In this document: positions 7,925-16,050 of the stretch, piece after piece
How the letters are laid out: each line of letters begins with the position of its first letter
How positions within the stretch are numbered: the first letter of the stretch is position 1
Assembly: GCA_035504415.1 (NCBI GenBank)
Contig: DATJRY010000017.1
Coordinates: forward strand, 248,001-312,000
Length of the DNA: 64,000 nucleotides
Reading direction: 5' to 3'
From: Candidatus Sulfotelmatobacter sp.
Lineage (GTDB): Bacteria > Vulcanimicrobiota > Vulcanimicrobiia > Vulcanimicrobiales > Vulcanimicrobiaceae
Made by a program: the position numbers and the translations under genes
The notes under the pieces: model-generated
Database searches by the model: none
Told to the model about the DNA's origin: nothing
The model's input: the letters and a program-made list of their open reading frames with translations, nothing else

Positions 7925-9510
7925 CCGGCGACGACCTCTTCGCGCAGCACCAGCTCGCGCACGGCGGCCTTGTGCACCTTCCCGCTCGGCGTCGTCGGGA
8001 GCGCCGCGAGTACCAGCAGGCGCTCGGGCCACTTGTACTTGGCGACGTCGGCGCCGTCGAGATACGCCAGCACGTCGTCGAGCGCGAGCGCGTGTCCGTC
8101 GTGCAGCGAGACGACGCAGCAGACGCGTTCGCCCAGCCGTTCGTCGGCGTACGCGACGACCGCCAGCTGACGGACCTGCGGCAAGCGCACCAGGTGCGCT
8201 TCCAGCTCGTAGGCGCTGATCTTCATGCCGCCGCGGTTGATGAGGTCTTTGGTGCGTCCGCGGAAGGCGACGCGGCCCGCGTCGACCAGCGCGACCACGT
8301 CGCCGGTGCGCAGCGTGCCGTCGGGCGTGAACGCGGCCGCGGTCAGCTCCGGTTCGTCGAGGTAGCCGCGGAACATGTCGGCGCGGCAATAGAGAAACTC
8401 GCCGCTCTCGCCGGGCGCGACCTCACCGCCGTGCGCATCGGCCGCGCGCGCGCGCGCACCGGCCAGCGGGCGGCCGATCGTCGAGGCGACGACGGCCTCC
8501 GGATCGCCGGCGCCGGTGGTGCAGCCCGCGCCCAGCTCCGACATCCCCCACTGCACGATCAGCTCGCAGCCGAACGCGGCACGCACCCCGCGCACGAACG
8601 CGGCGGGAACGGCCGCGCCGCCGGTGCGCACCTCGCGCAGCGCAGGCGCGCCGATCGCGCTCTCCCCGAGCAGGACGAGCAGATCGGCGAGCTGCGCGGG
8701 AACGGCCCAGGCGCGGGTCACACCCTCGTCGCGCACGAGGGCCACGAGGCGCGCCGGATCCCACTTCGGCAGCGCGACGAAGCGGCCGCCGCGGAGCACG
8801 CACAGGTGTAACGAGAGCAGGCCGAACGCGTGGGTGAAGCCGCTGGCGCTCAGGAAGACGTCGTCCTCGCCGACGTTCGCGTCGCGCGCGACCTGATCGG
8901 CGTTCGAGAGTAGTCCTTCGTGCGCGTGCATGGTGATCTTCGGGCGCAGCGACTCGGTGCCCGAAGTGGGCAGGAGCGCCATCGGATCGTCGGGCGCGAC
9001 CGGCGGCCAGGCCGGCGCGCGCAGCGACGTATCGGCGACGATCGCGGCGAAGCCGCGTGCGGGATCACCGACCGGGATGGTCAGCAGGCCGAGCTCGGCG
9101 CTCAGCGGCGCGAGCCGGTCGGCGGCGCTCGCCGGACAGAACAGCGCGCGCGCCCGCGCGTGCGCGAGGATCGCGCGCAGCTCGTGCTCGCGGTAGGCCG
9201 GGTGTAGGGTCAGCAGGACCGCGCCCAGCTTGGCCAGCGCGGCGTGCGCGACCACGTAGGCGACGCCGTTGGGGAGGTGCAGCCCGACGACGTCGCCGCG
9301 GCCGATTCCGCGTGCGGCCAGCCAGCCGCCCAAGCGGTCCGTCTGGGTCGCCAGCTCCGCCCAGGTGGAGCGCCGGCCGTCCTCGATCGCGGCGACCGCC
9401 TCCGGCCGCCGGGCGGTCGTCGCGTCGAAGAGCGCGCCGAAGGTCACCGGCCGGAGCACGCTCCGATCCGCATGTGGCCGCGGGTCGTAGAGGTAGGCGG
9501 AGGTGTCCAC
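7921..9510 (-). CDS. AMP-forming acyl/aryl-CoA ligase
   Basis: A 529-aa member of the ANL adenylate-forming superfamily and first gene of the operon. Visible motifs are the P-loop variant LLPTSGTESLRPK (the usual TTG is replaced), WGMSELG, the A8 region GGMKISAYELE, and the C-terminal catalytic Lys511 in TPSGKV. The general resemblance is to benzoate-, salicylate- and cyclohexanecarboxylate-CoA ligases, but specificity cannot be read. It probably activates the pathway substrate to its CoA thioester. GTG start with AAGGAG eight bases upstream; a sigma-70-like promoter lies about 50 bases before it. Confidence 0.87.
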   Translation of the reverse strand: MDTSAYLYDPRPHADRSVLRPVTFGALFDATTARRPEAVAAIEDGRRSTWAELATQTDRLGGWLAARGIGRGDVVGLHLPNGVAYVVAHAALAKLGAVLLTLHPAYREHELRAILAHARARALFCPASAADRLAPLSAELGLLTIPVGDPARGFAAIVADTSLRAPAWPPVAPDDPMALLPTSGTESLRPKITMHAHEGLLSNADQVARDANVGEDDVFLSASGFTHAFGLLSLHLCVLRGGRFVALPKWDPARLVALVRDEGVTRAWAVPAQLADLLVLLGESAIGAPALREVRTGGAAVPAAFVRGVRAAFGCELIVQWGMSELGAGCTTGAGDPEAVVASTIGRPLAGARARAADAHGGEVAPGESGEFLYCRADMFRGYLDEPELTAAAFTPDGTLRTGDVVALVDAGRVAFRGRTKDLINRGGMKISAYELEAHLVRLPQVRQLAVVAYADERLGERVCCVVSLHDGHALALDDVLAYLDGADVAKYKWPERLLVLAALPTTPSGKVHKAAVRELVLREEVVAG

Positions 9511-9558
9511 GCAGGGGGCTCCTTCAACGGCGACTTCGACGGAGCCGCCTGCCCGGAC

Positions 9559-9588
9559 AGTCTACCCGCAAGATCGTTGACCTGTCAA
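9559..9588 (-). promoter_or_regulatory. Sigma-70-like promoter of the aromatic-acid operon
   Basis: On the minus strand a TTGACA box (9588-9583) and a TAGACT box (9564-9559) are separated by 18 bases. The -10 box ends 48 bases before the GTG of the CoA-ligase gene. This is the best promoter match seen upstream of the operon. Confidence 0.6.
9577..9588. promoter_or_regulatory. Palindromic operator candidate over the -35 box
   Basis: The 12 bases read TTGACCTGTCAA, a perfect inverted repeat of TTGAC with a 2-base spacer. They cover the whole -35 box. Another GTCAA half-site stands at 9601-9605. The placement suits a dimeric repressor, but no regulator gene is visible nearby. Confidence 0.4.
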
Positions 9589-9613
9589 ATCGTTTGCGTA
9601 GTCAACTATATGC

Positions 9614-9643
9614 GGCGGCTCGGGCGAAGCCCGAACGCGACGG
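9614..9643 (-). repeat. Dispersed hairpin repeat, copy 1
   Basis: A 30-base unit with the stem TCGGGC-GAA-GCCCGA. It lies just downstream of the solute-binding-protein gene, where it could end that transcript. A near-identical copy in the opposite orientation occurs at 37791-37822, differing only by one extra base on each side of the stem. Confidence 0.6.
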
Positions 9644-9662
9644 CTACGCGCAGCGAAGCCTC

Positions 9663-10802
9663 TCAGTCCAGGTTGAACCAGATCTGGTTCTTGTCGACGG
9701 CCAGGTGGACGTCGGCGGGGGAGAGCCCGTTGTGGTCCTTGGGCGTGAAGTGATAGGTGCCGGTGATCAGCGGCAGCGGCTTCATCGACTCGAGCGCGCC
9801 GACGATCGCGTCGCCGGTCGTCTGCTTGGAGGTCCGGATGGCATACGCCAGCAGCGCGACGCCATCGTACGCGTAGGCGGCGAAGTTCGCCGGCCGCGCC
9901 TTGTACTTAGCGTGATAGGCGTTCAGGAACGGCTTCTGCGTCGCGGTCGGATGCGTGTAGTCGATGTTGGTGTCGGAGTACACGCCGTCGCCGGCCGTGC
10001 CCGCGATCTTGAGGAACAGGTTCGAGACGATGCCGTTCGAGCCGATCACGTTGACCTTGAGCCCGAGCTGACGGATGCCGCGCACGATCAGCGGCGGCGC
10101 GGCGGCCGCGCCCCACAGCACGACCGTGTCGGCGCCGGAGTTCTTGATCGCGACCAGCTGCGCCGTGAAGTCGGTCGACGCGCCGGGATACGATTGGTCG
10201 GTGACGATCTCGACGCCGTGCTCTTTGGCCAAGCCGGCGACGATGCGCGCGCCTTCGGCGCCGTACGCGTTCTCGTCGTGGATGACCGCGATCTTCTTGG
10301 CGCCCAGCTTCTTGGCCGCGAAGTCGAGCAGCGCGGGTGCTTCGATCGCGTTGTTGGGATTGGTCTCGAAGACGTACTTGGCGACGCCGGCGCGCGTGTC
10401 CCACACCTCGGATGACGGCGTGGTGTAGAACTCGGGGATCTTGGCGTCGTTCGCGACGCGCGCGATGGCGGCGCTGCAGTCGGTGGAGGTGCCGCCGACG
10501 ATCCCGACGACGCCCTTGCCGATCTCTTGCGTCGCCAGCTGCGAGGCGACGTCGGGCTTGCCCTGATCGTCGAGGACTTCGATGTCGACCGGCCGGCCGT
10601 TGACGCCGCCGCGGGCGTTGATCTGCTCGACCGCCAACAGCACGGCGTCTTTCTCCGGACCGCCCAGCGGCGCGTAGCGGCCGGAGGTCGAGAAGATGGC
10701 CGCGAGGTGAATCGGCGGACCGGCGGGTGCCGCGGCCGCGCCGAGCGGGCCGACGGCCATCACGAGGCCGCAGGCAAGGATCGAAAGGCGAGATGGACGC
10801 AT
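9663..10802 (-). CDS. ABC transporter solute-binding protein, branched-chain amino acid (Peripla_BP_6) type
   Basis: A 379-aa secreted binding protein. A signal peptide (basic MRPSRL, hydrophobic core, AAAAPAG cleavage region) is followed by the two-lobed Leu/Ile/Val-binding fold, with typical stretches IHLAAIFSTSGRYAPLGGPE, GIVGGTSTDC and YAYDGVALLAYAI. Family members deliver amino acids, amides or aromatic acids to LivHMGF-type permeases. No permease or ATPase genes are in the window, so it is an orphan here. It lies between a DUF3237 gene and the aromatic-acid operon on the same strand, so uptake or sensing of the pathway substrate is likely but inferred. The ATG at 10802 has AAGGAG upstream. 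Confidence 0.87.
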   Translation of the reverse strand: MRPSRLSILACGLVMAVGPLGAAAAPAGPPIHLAAIFSTSGRYAPLGGPEKDAVLLAVEQINARGGVNGRPVDIEVLDDQGKPDVASQLATQEIGKGVVGIVGGTSTDCSAAIARVANDAKIPEFYTTPSSEVWDTRAGVAKYVFETNPNNAIEAPALLDFAAKKLGAKKIAVIHDENAYGAEGARIVAGLAKEHGVEIVTDQSYPGASTDFTAQLVAIKNSGADTVVLWGAAAAPPLIVRGIRQLGLKVNVIGSNGIVSNLFLKIAGTAGDGVYSDTNIDYTHPTATQKPFLNAYHAKYKARPANFAAYAYDGVALLAYAIRTSKQTTGDAIVGALESMKPLPLITGTYHFTPKDHNGLSPADVHLAVDKNQIWFNLD

Positions 10803-10824
10803 GCGAGCTCCTTCGGAGAAGCGG

Positions 10825-11292
10825 TCAGCCGACCGCGAAGACGCGGATGATGACGACGTCGCGCAGCCGTTCACCGGTGGCGACGAAGAGCGTGCGGGTC
10901 AACCAGTCGTGCGGTCCGGCCGCCACGTCGAAGTGGGGCGTGCCACGGAAGTAGTACTCGTGCGCGGGCACCGATTCGCCCGCGCTCAGGCGCGCCATCA
11001 CCGCCGGCGGCGCGTGTCGCAGCGCGTGGTTGACGACGGTGATCGGGGTGCCGTCCTCGGCCTCGAGCGCGTAGCGCGCGTCGAGCTCCCAGGTGCCGTC
11101 GGGGCGGATCGTCTGCCAGTCGCCGCCGCCGGGCAACACCCGGCCGCGCAAGCGCGGGCCGTCGACGGTGCCGCCGGTGATCGGGACGATGCGCCGCCGA
11201 AAGCCGCGCGGCGTATCGCCGAAATCGACCGGCTCGGCAACCGAGACGCGTGCTTCGAAGACGAAGTCGAGCGTGGGCGCGAAGTCGGTCAC
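10825..11292 (-). CDS. DUF3237-family protein
   Basis: A 155-aa beta-rich protein matching the uncharacterised DUF3237 family: an N-terminal FAPTLDFVFEA strand, GPRLRGRVLPGGGDW, DGTWELDARYALE, and a C-terminal WLTRTLFVATGERL. The GTG at 11292 is chosen because AGGAG stands eight bases before it; the frame stays open further upstream without a better site. Relatives are frequent in clusters for aromatic or alkanoic acid breakdown, but no reaction is established to my knowledge. It is the first gene of the pair with the solute-binding protein, divergent from the ROK gene across about 100 bases that must hold both promoters. Confidence 0.75.
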   Translation of the reverse strand: MTDFAPTLDFVFEARVSVAEPVDFGDTPRGFRRRIVPITGGTVDGPRLRGRVLPGGGDWQTIRPDGTWELDARYALEAEDGTPITVVNHALRHAPPAVMARLSAGESVPAHEYYFRGTPHFDVAAGPHDWLTRTLFVATGERLRDVVIIRVFAVG

Positions 11293-11390
11293 GAAGACGT
11301 CTCCTGGCGCGAGGACGAGATTTTGTTTACCGCGAGAACTGTTGCGCATTTCAACAAGTCGGCCGGAAGCTTCCTGCGCGGCGCGGCCCG

Positions 11391-12293
11391 GTGACCGCAA
11401 CCGGATTGCTGGCGGGCGTCAACATCGGGGGCACGACCACCAGCGTCGTGCTCGGGACCGCCGCGGGCGAGATCCGCGCGCGCACGGCCTGGCCGACGCA
11501 GGCCGCCGACGGCGAGGCGCTGCTCGCCGCCGTCATCGCCGCGATCCGTGCGGTGGCCGCCGACGCGCGGGCGGTCGGCGTCGCCGTCGGTGGTCCGATG
11601 GACGCGCGGCGCGGGATCGTCATCGCACCGCCCCACTTGCCCGGACTGCACGCCGTCGCGTTGGCGGGCCGGTTGCGGACGGCACTCGGGCGCCCGGTGT
11701 CCGTTCATCACGACGCGGCGGCGTGCGCGCTGGCCGAGGTGCGCTGGGGCCGCGACCGCGACGTCGACGGCCTGGCCTACCTGACGTCGGGCACCGGCTT
11801 CGGCGCCGGGATCGTGCTCGGCGGACGCATCCGCTACGGGGCTTCCGGCGCCTCGCCCGAGCTGGGGCACGTGCGCTATCGCGACGACGGGCCCGACGTC
11901 TTCGGGAAACCGGGCTGCTTCGAATCCTACGCCGCGGCGAGCGCGCTGCCGAAGCTGGCGCGCCGAATCGATCCGGCGTTCAGCGCGTCGACCGGCGACC
12001 AGGTCGCGGCGCTGGCGGCCGACGGCGACCCGATCGCGCGCGCCGCGATCGACGAGAACGCCGCGGCGACCGGCGCCGCGTGCGCCCTCTTGGCCGACCT
12101 GCTCGCCCTCGACGTCATCGTGCTCGGAAGCTTGGCGACATACTTGGGCGAGCCGTGGCTAGCGCGCGTGCGCGCGACCTTCGAACGCGAAGCGCTCCCC
12201 GATCGTGTGCAAACCTGTACCGTGCGCGCGACGTCGCTGGCGGCGCTGCAGGATCTCTCCGGCCTCGCCGCCGCGCTCGACGGGCTCCGCTAG
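11391..12293 (+). CDS. ROK-family protein (sugar kinase-like)
   Basis: A 300-aa ROK protein: N-terminal phosphate-binding GVNIGGTTTSVVLG, the middle LTSGTGFGAGIVLGG, and SPELGHVRY before GKPGCFESYAA. ROK proteins are ATP-dependent glucose, N-acetylmannosamine or fructose kinases, or repressors. There is no N-terminal DNA-binding helix-turn-helix, so a kinase is more likely. The usual CxCG..GC zinc site is reduced to a single Cys in GKPGCFE, so it may not bind zinc normally. GTG start at 11391, no clear ribosome-binding site. Its 3' end overlaps the convergent prephenate dehydratase gene by 4 bases. Confidence 0.8.
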   Translation: MTATGLLAGVNIGGTTTSVVLGTAAGEIRARTAWPTQAADGEALLAAVIAAIRAVAADARAVGVAVGGPMDARRGIVIAPPHLPGLHAVALAGRLRTALGRPVSVHHDAAACALAEVRWGRDRDVDGLAYLTSGTGFGAGIVLGGRIRYGASGASPELGHVRYRDDGPDVFGKPGCFESYAAASALPKLARRIDPAFSASTGDQVAALAADGDPIARAAIDENAAATGAACALLADLLALDVIVLGSLATYLGEPWLARVRATFEREALPDRVQTCTVRATSLAALQDLSGLAAALDGLR

Positions 12294-13078
12294 TAGCGGC
12301 CGAGGATGCGTTGGTCGCCGCCGATTTCGGCGAGGGCGGCCTGCAGGCGCGGCTCGTCGACGTTGGTCAGCTCGCAGAAGAAGCGGTAGCGGAAGGGGAT
12401 GCGGCGGTCGGGGCGCGCGATCAGGAAGCGCAGGTCGATGGCGCGGTCGGCGAACGCCGAGAGCGCGTCGCGCAGCGAGCCGGGACGGTCTTGGATCTCG
12501 ATCCCGACGCAGGCGCGGTTGCCGGACGGCCCCGTCTCGCCGCGCGTGAGCAGAAAGAAGCGGGTGAAGTTCTGCGTCTCGTCCTGCACGTTGCGCGCCA
12601 GGATCGTGCCCTTGTACAGCTCGGCGGCCAGCGCGGGACCGATCGCGGCGACGGTCGGATCGCCTTGCGCGACGATCTCGCGCACCGCGCCCGCCGTGTC
12701 GGTGGTCGTCGTGCGGCGCCAGGCCGGATACCGGTCGGCGAGGCGGCGCACTTGCTCGAGCGCGACCGGGTGCGAGCGGATCTCGACCAGCTGCTCGATC
12801 GTGGCGCCGTCGACGCCGATCAGGCACATCTCGACCGGCAGCACGGTCTCGCCGCGGATCGTCACCGCGCGCCGCTCCCAGATCAGCTCGTAGTTGCGCG
12901 GCACCGGTCCGGCGATCGCGTTCTCGACCGGCACCACCGCGAAGTCGACCTCGCCGGTGTCGAGCGCGTTGATCGCGGCGTCGAACGAGGAGTACCCGTG
13001 CGTCTCCGCGTCGGGGACGAGCGTGCGCGCCGCGACGTCGCTGAAGGCGCCGGCGTGGCCCTGATAGGCGACCTTCAC
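12290..13078 (-). CDS. pheA: Prephenate dehydratase
   Basis: A 262-aa monofunctional enzyme converting prephenate to phenylpyruvate for phenylalanine synthesis. The periplasmic-binding-like catalytic domain (1-180) contains VAYQGHAGAFSD at the N terminus and the catalytic TRF motif (Thr172-Phe174). A C-terminal ACT domain (about 188-255) begins with VGIEIQDRPGSL. The usual ESRP effector-binding motif is replaced by IARP, so phenylalanine feedback may differ. The start is the GTG at 13078, overlapping the TPR gene stop as GTGA, which couples the two genes. There is no chorismate mutase domain. Confidence 0.92.
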   Translation of the reverse strand: MKVAYQGHAGAFSDVAARTLVPDAETHGYSSFDAAINALDTGEVDFAVVPVENAIAGPVPRNYELIWERRAVTIRGETVLPVEMCLIGVDGATIEQLVEIRSHPVALEQVRRLADRYPAWRRTTTTDTAGAVREIVAQGDPTVAAIGPALAAELYKGTILARNVQDETQNFTRFFLLTRGETGPSGNRACVGIEIQDRPGSLRDALSAFADRAIDLRFLIARPDRRIPFRYRFFCELTNVDEPRLQAALAEIGGDQRILGRY

Positions 13079-13782
13079 GCGCCCAGCTGCTGTAACGCCG
13101 CCTTGGCGTCGGCGTCGCGTGGGTTGTCGGGGCCGGCCACCTGCAAGAAGCGGTGGAAGGCGGCGATCGCGTCGGTGCGCCGCCCGATCGCCTGTAGGAC
13201 GATGCCGCGGTTGAAGATGGCCGGCGTGAAGCCCGGCCGCTGCGCGAGGACCCCGTCGAGCTCGCGCAGCGCGTCGAGGTCGTGGCCGGTCATGTGCAGC
13301 GCGATCGCGTCGTCGGTGCGCACGTCGGGGTTGGTGGGATCGAGCGCCAGCGCGCGCGCGAAGTAGTCGTGGGCGCGGTCGAACTTCTGCGCGTCGAACT
13401 CCATGTCGCCCAGACCGACCAGCGCGGCGAGGTCCTTCGGGTTGCGCGCGAGCCGGCCGCGCAGCGCCTGCAGCTCCGCCATCACCGGCGCCGGCGGACC
13501 GACGGGCGAGCCGCCGCCCGTCGAGCGGCCGGGAAGCGCGGTCGACCCGCCCGTCATCGGTCCGGTACCGGTCTGGGGAACGGTGAACGTCCCCGGCGGA
13601 TCGGTCGCGATCGGCGCGGGCGTCGCCTGAATGCGCGCGTCGCCCTGTTCCGCCACCACGCCCGGCCCGAACGCGGAGCCGGTCGTCCCGTAGCCTTGGT
13701 GGAGAAACCATCCCATCAAACCCAGGAACAGGACGGCGAAGACGACCAGGATCGGAAGCGCGAGACGCGGCGGCAAGCCCAC
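13075..13782 (-). CDS. Membrane-anchored TPR protein
   Basis: A 235-aa protein. A single N-terminal transmembrane helix (about residues 8-28) is followed by a Gly/Pro/Thr-rich linker of about 80 residues and three or more tetratricopeptide repeats (about 95-230), with helical pairs ending in typical ALALDPTNPD and a RGIVLQAIGR segment. The topology suggests a protein-interaction scaffold facing the periplasm, as in cytochrome-c-biogenesis-like or assembly TPR proteins. No further function can be read. GTG start, weak ribosome-binding site. Its stop overlaps the pheA start. Confidence 0.75.
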   Translation of the reverse strand: MGLPPRLALPILVVFAVLFLGLMGWFLHQGYGTTGSAFGPGVVAEQGDARIQATPAPIATDPPGTFTVPQTGTGPMTGGSTALPGRSTGGGSPVGPPAPVMAELQALRGRLARNPKDLAALVGLGDMEFDAQKFDRAHDYFARALALDPTNPDVRTDDAIALHMTGHDLDALRELDGVLAQRPGFTPAIFNRGIVLQAIGRRTDAIAAFHRFLQVAGPDNPRDADAKAALQQLGA

Positions 13783-13808
13783 GGCGTGCTCTTGGCGAAG
13801 AAGACGGC

Positions 13809-14330
13809 GTGCTCCCCGGTCTGCCCAGCGTCGCCGAGCTCCAGATGATCTTCGCGCAGCTGAACTTGCTGCACTTCGGCGGCGAGATTCCGACCCATCG
13901 CATCGCCTACAACGGGCGCTTCTCGAACCTCGCCGGCCGCATCACCTACAAGCCGCCGATGATCGAGCTCTCGCCCAAGCACTTGGCCGGCAAGCCGGAC
14001 GAGCTGCGCGACACGCTCCTGCACGAGATGATCCACGCGTGGCTCTACGCGCGCGGCGAGAACCCCGGCCATACCGCGACCTTCAAGAAGAAGATGCGCG
14101 AGCTGGGCCTCAAGTCGATCTACCACGACCTCGGCACCGCGCGCCCGCTCAACGAATCGCAGAAGCGCTACATCTTACGCTGCGAGAAGTGCACGATGGA
14201 AGTGCTGCGCAAGAAGAAGCCGTCGGCATACCTGGTGTGCGCCAAGTGCCGCAAGCCGCTGGTGGCGTTCGAAGTCGTCGAGGTACGTCCGGTCGAGCTG
14301 GCCCAAGCAGCGTCGCGCTTCCGCCGCTAA
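13809..14330 (+). CDS. SprT-like zinc metalloprotease domain protein
   Basis: A 173-aa SprT/Spartan-type protein with the zinc-protease motif HEMIHAW (about residue 76) and a later GHTATF giving the third ligand region. It ends in a zinc ribbon with two Cys pairs, CEKC and CAKC. This matches the SprT-like domain family, related to the DNA-protein-crosslink protease Spartan; the bacterial members are not well characterised. GTG start at 13809, divergent from the TPR gene across 26 bases. Its stop overlaps the convergent VOC gene by 4 bases. Confidence 0.85.
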   Translation: MLPGLPSVAELQMIFAQLNLLHFGGEIPTHRIAYNGRFSNLAGRITYKPPMIELSPKHLAGKPDELRDTLLHEMIHAWLYARGENPGHTATFKKKMRELGLKSIYHDLGTARPLNESQKRYILRCEKCTMEVLRKKKPSAYLVCAKCRKPLVAFEVVEVRPVELAQAASRFRR

Positions 14331-14728
14331 TCGGGCGCCGCATCGCGCGGGCGGCCGAAGAAGAGGACGTAGCCGTCCGGGTCGGTGACCTCGAAGCCGC
14401 GTAGGCCTTCGTGCGTGTTCGCGAGCGGCGTGCTCAAGGCTGCGCCGCGCCCGACGAATTCGGCCGAGAGCGCGTCGGGGTCCGGCGCGTAGACGTATGC
14501 GTCCCACCGCATGTAGGGGTGGCGCGCGGCGTTCCGCAGCGGGGTCACGCTCGCGTCGGACTTCACCAAGAGCTGCGCTCCGTCGCGGCGCACGATGGCG
14601 AAGAACGGGCTCCGTGCGGGCTCTTGGAAGGTCGTCTCGAACCCCAGCATGTCACGATAGAACGCCGTGGTGCGCTCGACGTCGCTGACGATGAAGAACG
14701 GTGAGATTTCCGCGGTCGTCGGTTTCAT
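14327..14728 (-). CDS. VOC-fold (glyoxalase/bleomycin-resistance) protein
   Basis: A 133-aa protein with two beta-alpha-beta-beta-beta units. FFIVSDVERTTAFYRDMLGF opens the first and LRGFEVTDPDGYVLFFG closes the second, a standard glyoxalase/dioxygenase-superfamily ending with the metal-ligand Glu replaced in context. Members act as lyases, dioxygenases or drug-binding proteins; nothing here specifies which. A strong GGAGGG site lies five bases before the ATG. Confidence 0.82.
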   Translation of the reverse strand: MKPTTAEISPFFIVSDVERTTAFYRDMLGFETTFQEPARSPFFAIVRRDGAQLLVKSDASVTPLRNAARHPYMRWDAYVYAPDPDALSAEFVGRGAALSTPLANTHEGLRGFEVTDPDGYVLFFGRPRDAAPD

Positions 14729-14822
14729 CCGGACCCTCCACGGTGCGATTATACCAGGCGCCCGACGACCGTATCGACCGCGCGCGTCCCGGCCGGGAGC
14801 GCGGCGAGATGCGTTTGCCGGG

Positions 14823-15296
14823 TCATCCGGTCGTGCGGCCGTCGCAGTAGGCTTTGAGCGCGCGCAGGGTGCGGGCGCTCTCGGCGCGGAACTCGCGCAC
14901 GATCACCGGCCGAAGCAGCCGCAGCGAACGGGGAATGCCGATCGTCACCAGGCGCCGCACGTGGGTCGTCGCTTGCGGTCCGGGCTCGAGCGTGTAGCGC
15001 ATCGTCACGTCGATCGTGCCCAGACCGAAGCGCAACGTCATCGGCTGGTGAAACGCGATCCGCGTCGGGCGCTCGTACTCGACGACGCGCCCGTTGCGCA
15101 CGCCGAGCGGCCCGGGCTCGCGGTAGGTCGTACCGAGCGCGAACTGGTTCGACGAGACCGCGGTCGTGCCGCGGAACGACGAGGACTTCGTGAGCCAACG
15201 GCTCTGGCCGTCGACGTCGACGATCACCGCGAAGATCGACTCGGCCGGCGCGCGGATGACGGCGTCGGCGGGGATGTCGACCGTGCTAGATGACAT
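14823..15296 (-). CDS. SRPBCC (START/Bet v1-like) ligand-binding protein
   Basis: A 157-aa helix-grip protein. It starts with the typical VDIPADAVIRAPAESIFAVI and DVDGQSRW, continues with strands around YERPTRIAFH and MRYTLEPG, and ends in the long C-terminal helix containing LRALKAYCDG. Polyketide_cyc2-like relatives bind hydrophobic ligands. The start overlaps the stop of the TauE/SafE permease gene by 11 bases, so the two are probably cotranscribed. The 94 bases between this gene and the VOC gene hold no visible gene. Confidence 0.75.
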   Translation of the reverse strand: MSSSTVDIPADAVIRAPAESIFAVIVDVDGQSRWLTKSSSFRGTTAVSSNQFALGTTYREPGPLGVRNGRVVEYERPTRIAFHQPMTLRFGLGTIDVTMRYTLEPGPQATTHVRRLVTIGIPRSLRLLRPVIVREFRAESARTLRALKAYCDGRTTG

Positions 15297-16050
15297 GGCG
15301 GGCGATCATCCCCGCGCTGGCGAGGAACAGCGCCGAGGCCAGGATCGTCAGCAGGCGGGGCGAGGAGACGCGACGTGCGAGGGGCGGGGCGAGCGCGCCG
15401 CCGATGAGGCCGCCGGCGACCAGCGGAAGGGTGAGCATCCAATCGACGTCGCCGGCCAGCGCGTGCGCGATGACGCCGACCGGCGCGGTCGTCATGATGA
15501 CGAACGAGCTGGTCGCGGTCACGGTGTGCGGCTGCATGCGCGCCGCGATCAGCAGCAGCGGGATCGTCACGAAACCGCCCCCGATCCCGAACAGCGAGGA
15601 GAAGAAGCCGACCACGAGTCCGGCGGCGAGGCCGACGCGCCAATCGTGCGCGAAGGTCCGCTCGCCGGCCGCGCGCGAGGCGACGCCGCGGCGGCGAATC
15701 ACGAGCACCGCGATGGCGGCCAGCAGCACGCCGTAGGCGATGTCGAACCCGGAGCCCGAGACGCGCCGCACCGCGAGGACGCCGACGATGCTGGCCGGCA
15801 CGGCCCCGGCGGTCATCCACGCCGCCAGTCGCACGTCGGTCTTGCCGTCGCGCAGGTAGCCGACCGACGATGCGGCGGTGTTCGCCAGGACGAAGATCAA
15901 CGACGTGCCGGCGACGGCCGCCGGCGCGATGCCGAAGGCGACGCGCAAGAGCGGGACGACGACGAAGCCGCCGCCGAGTCCGGCCAGCGAGCCGAAGACG
16001 CTCGCGACGAGGCCGCTCGCGAAGAGCGCGAGCGCGGTCAGCGCGCTCAG
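15286..16050 (-). CDS. TauE/SafE-family sulfite/organosulfonate exporter-like permease
   Basis: About 254 residues with roughly eight hydrophobic segments arranged as two repeats. The repeats carry the family hallmarks SLAGLGGGFVVVP and SLFGIGGGFVTIP. Members export sulfite, sulfoacetate or related anions. No ATG, GTG or TTG precedes the first membrane helix in frame. The most economical start is a CTG at 16050 that overlaps the cyclase gene stop as CTGA; the first GTG lies within the first helix. The 5' end is therefore uncertain, the identity is not. Confidence 0.78.
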   Translation of the reverse strand: MSALTALALFASGLVASVFGSLAGLGGGFVVVPLLRVAFGIAPAAVAGTSLIFVLANTAASSVGYLRDGKTDVRLAAWMTAGAVPASIVGVLAVRRVSGSGFDIAYGVLLAAIAVLVIRRRGVASRAAGERTFAHDWRVGLAAGLVVGFFSSLFGIGGGFVTIPLLLIAARMQPHTVTATSSFVIMTTAPVGVIAHALAGDVDWMLTLPLVAGGLIGGALAPPLARRVSSPRLLTILASALFLASAGMIARHVI

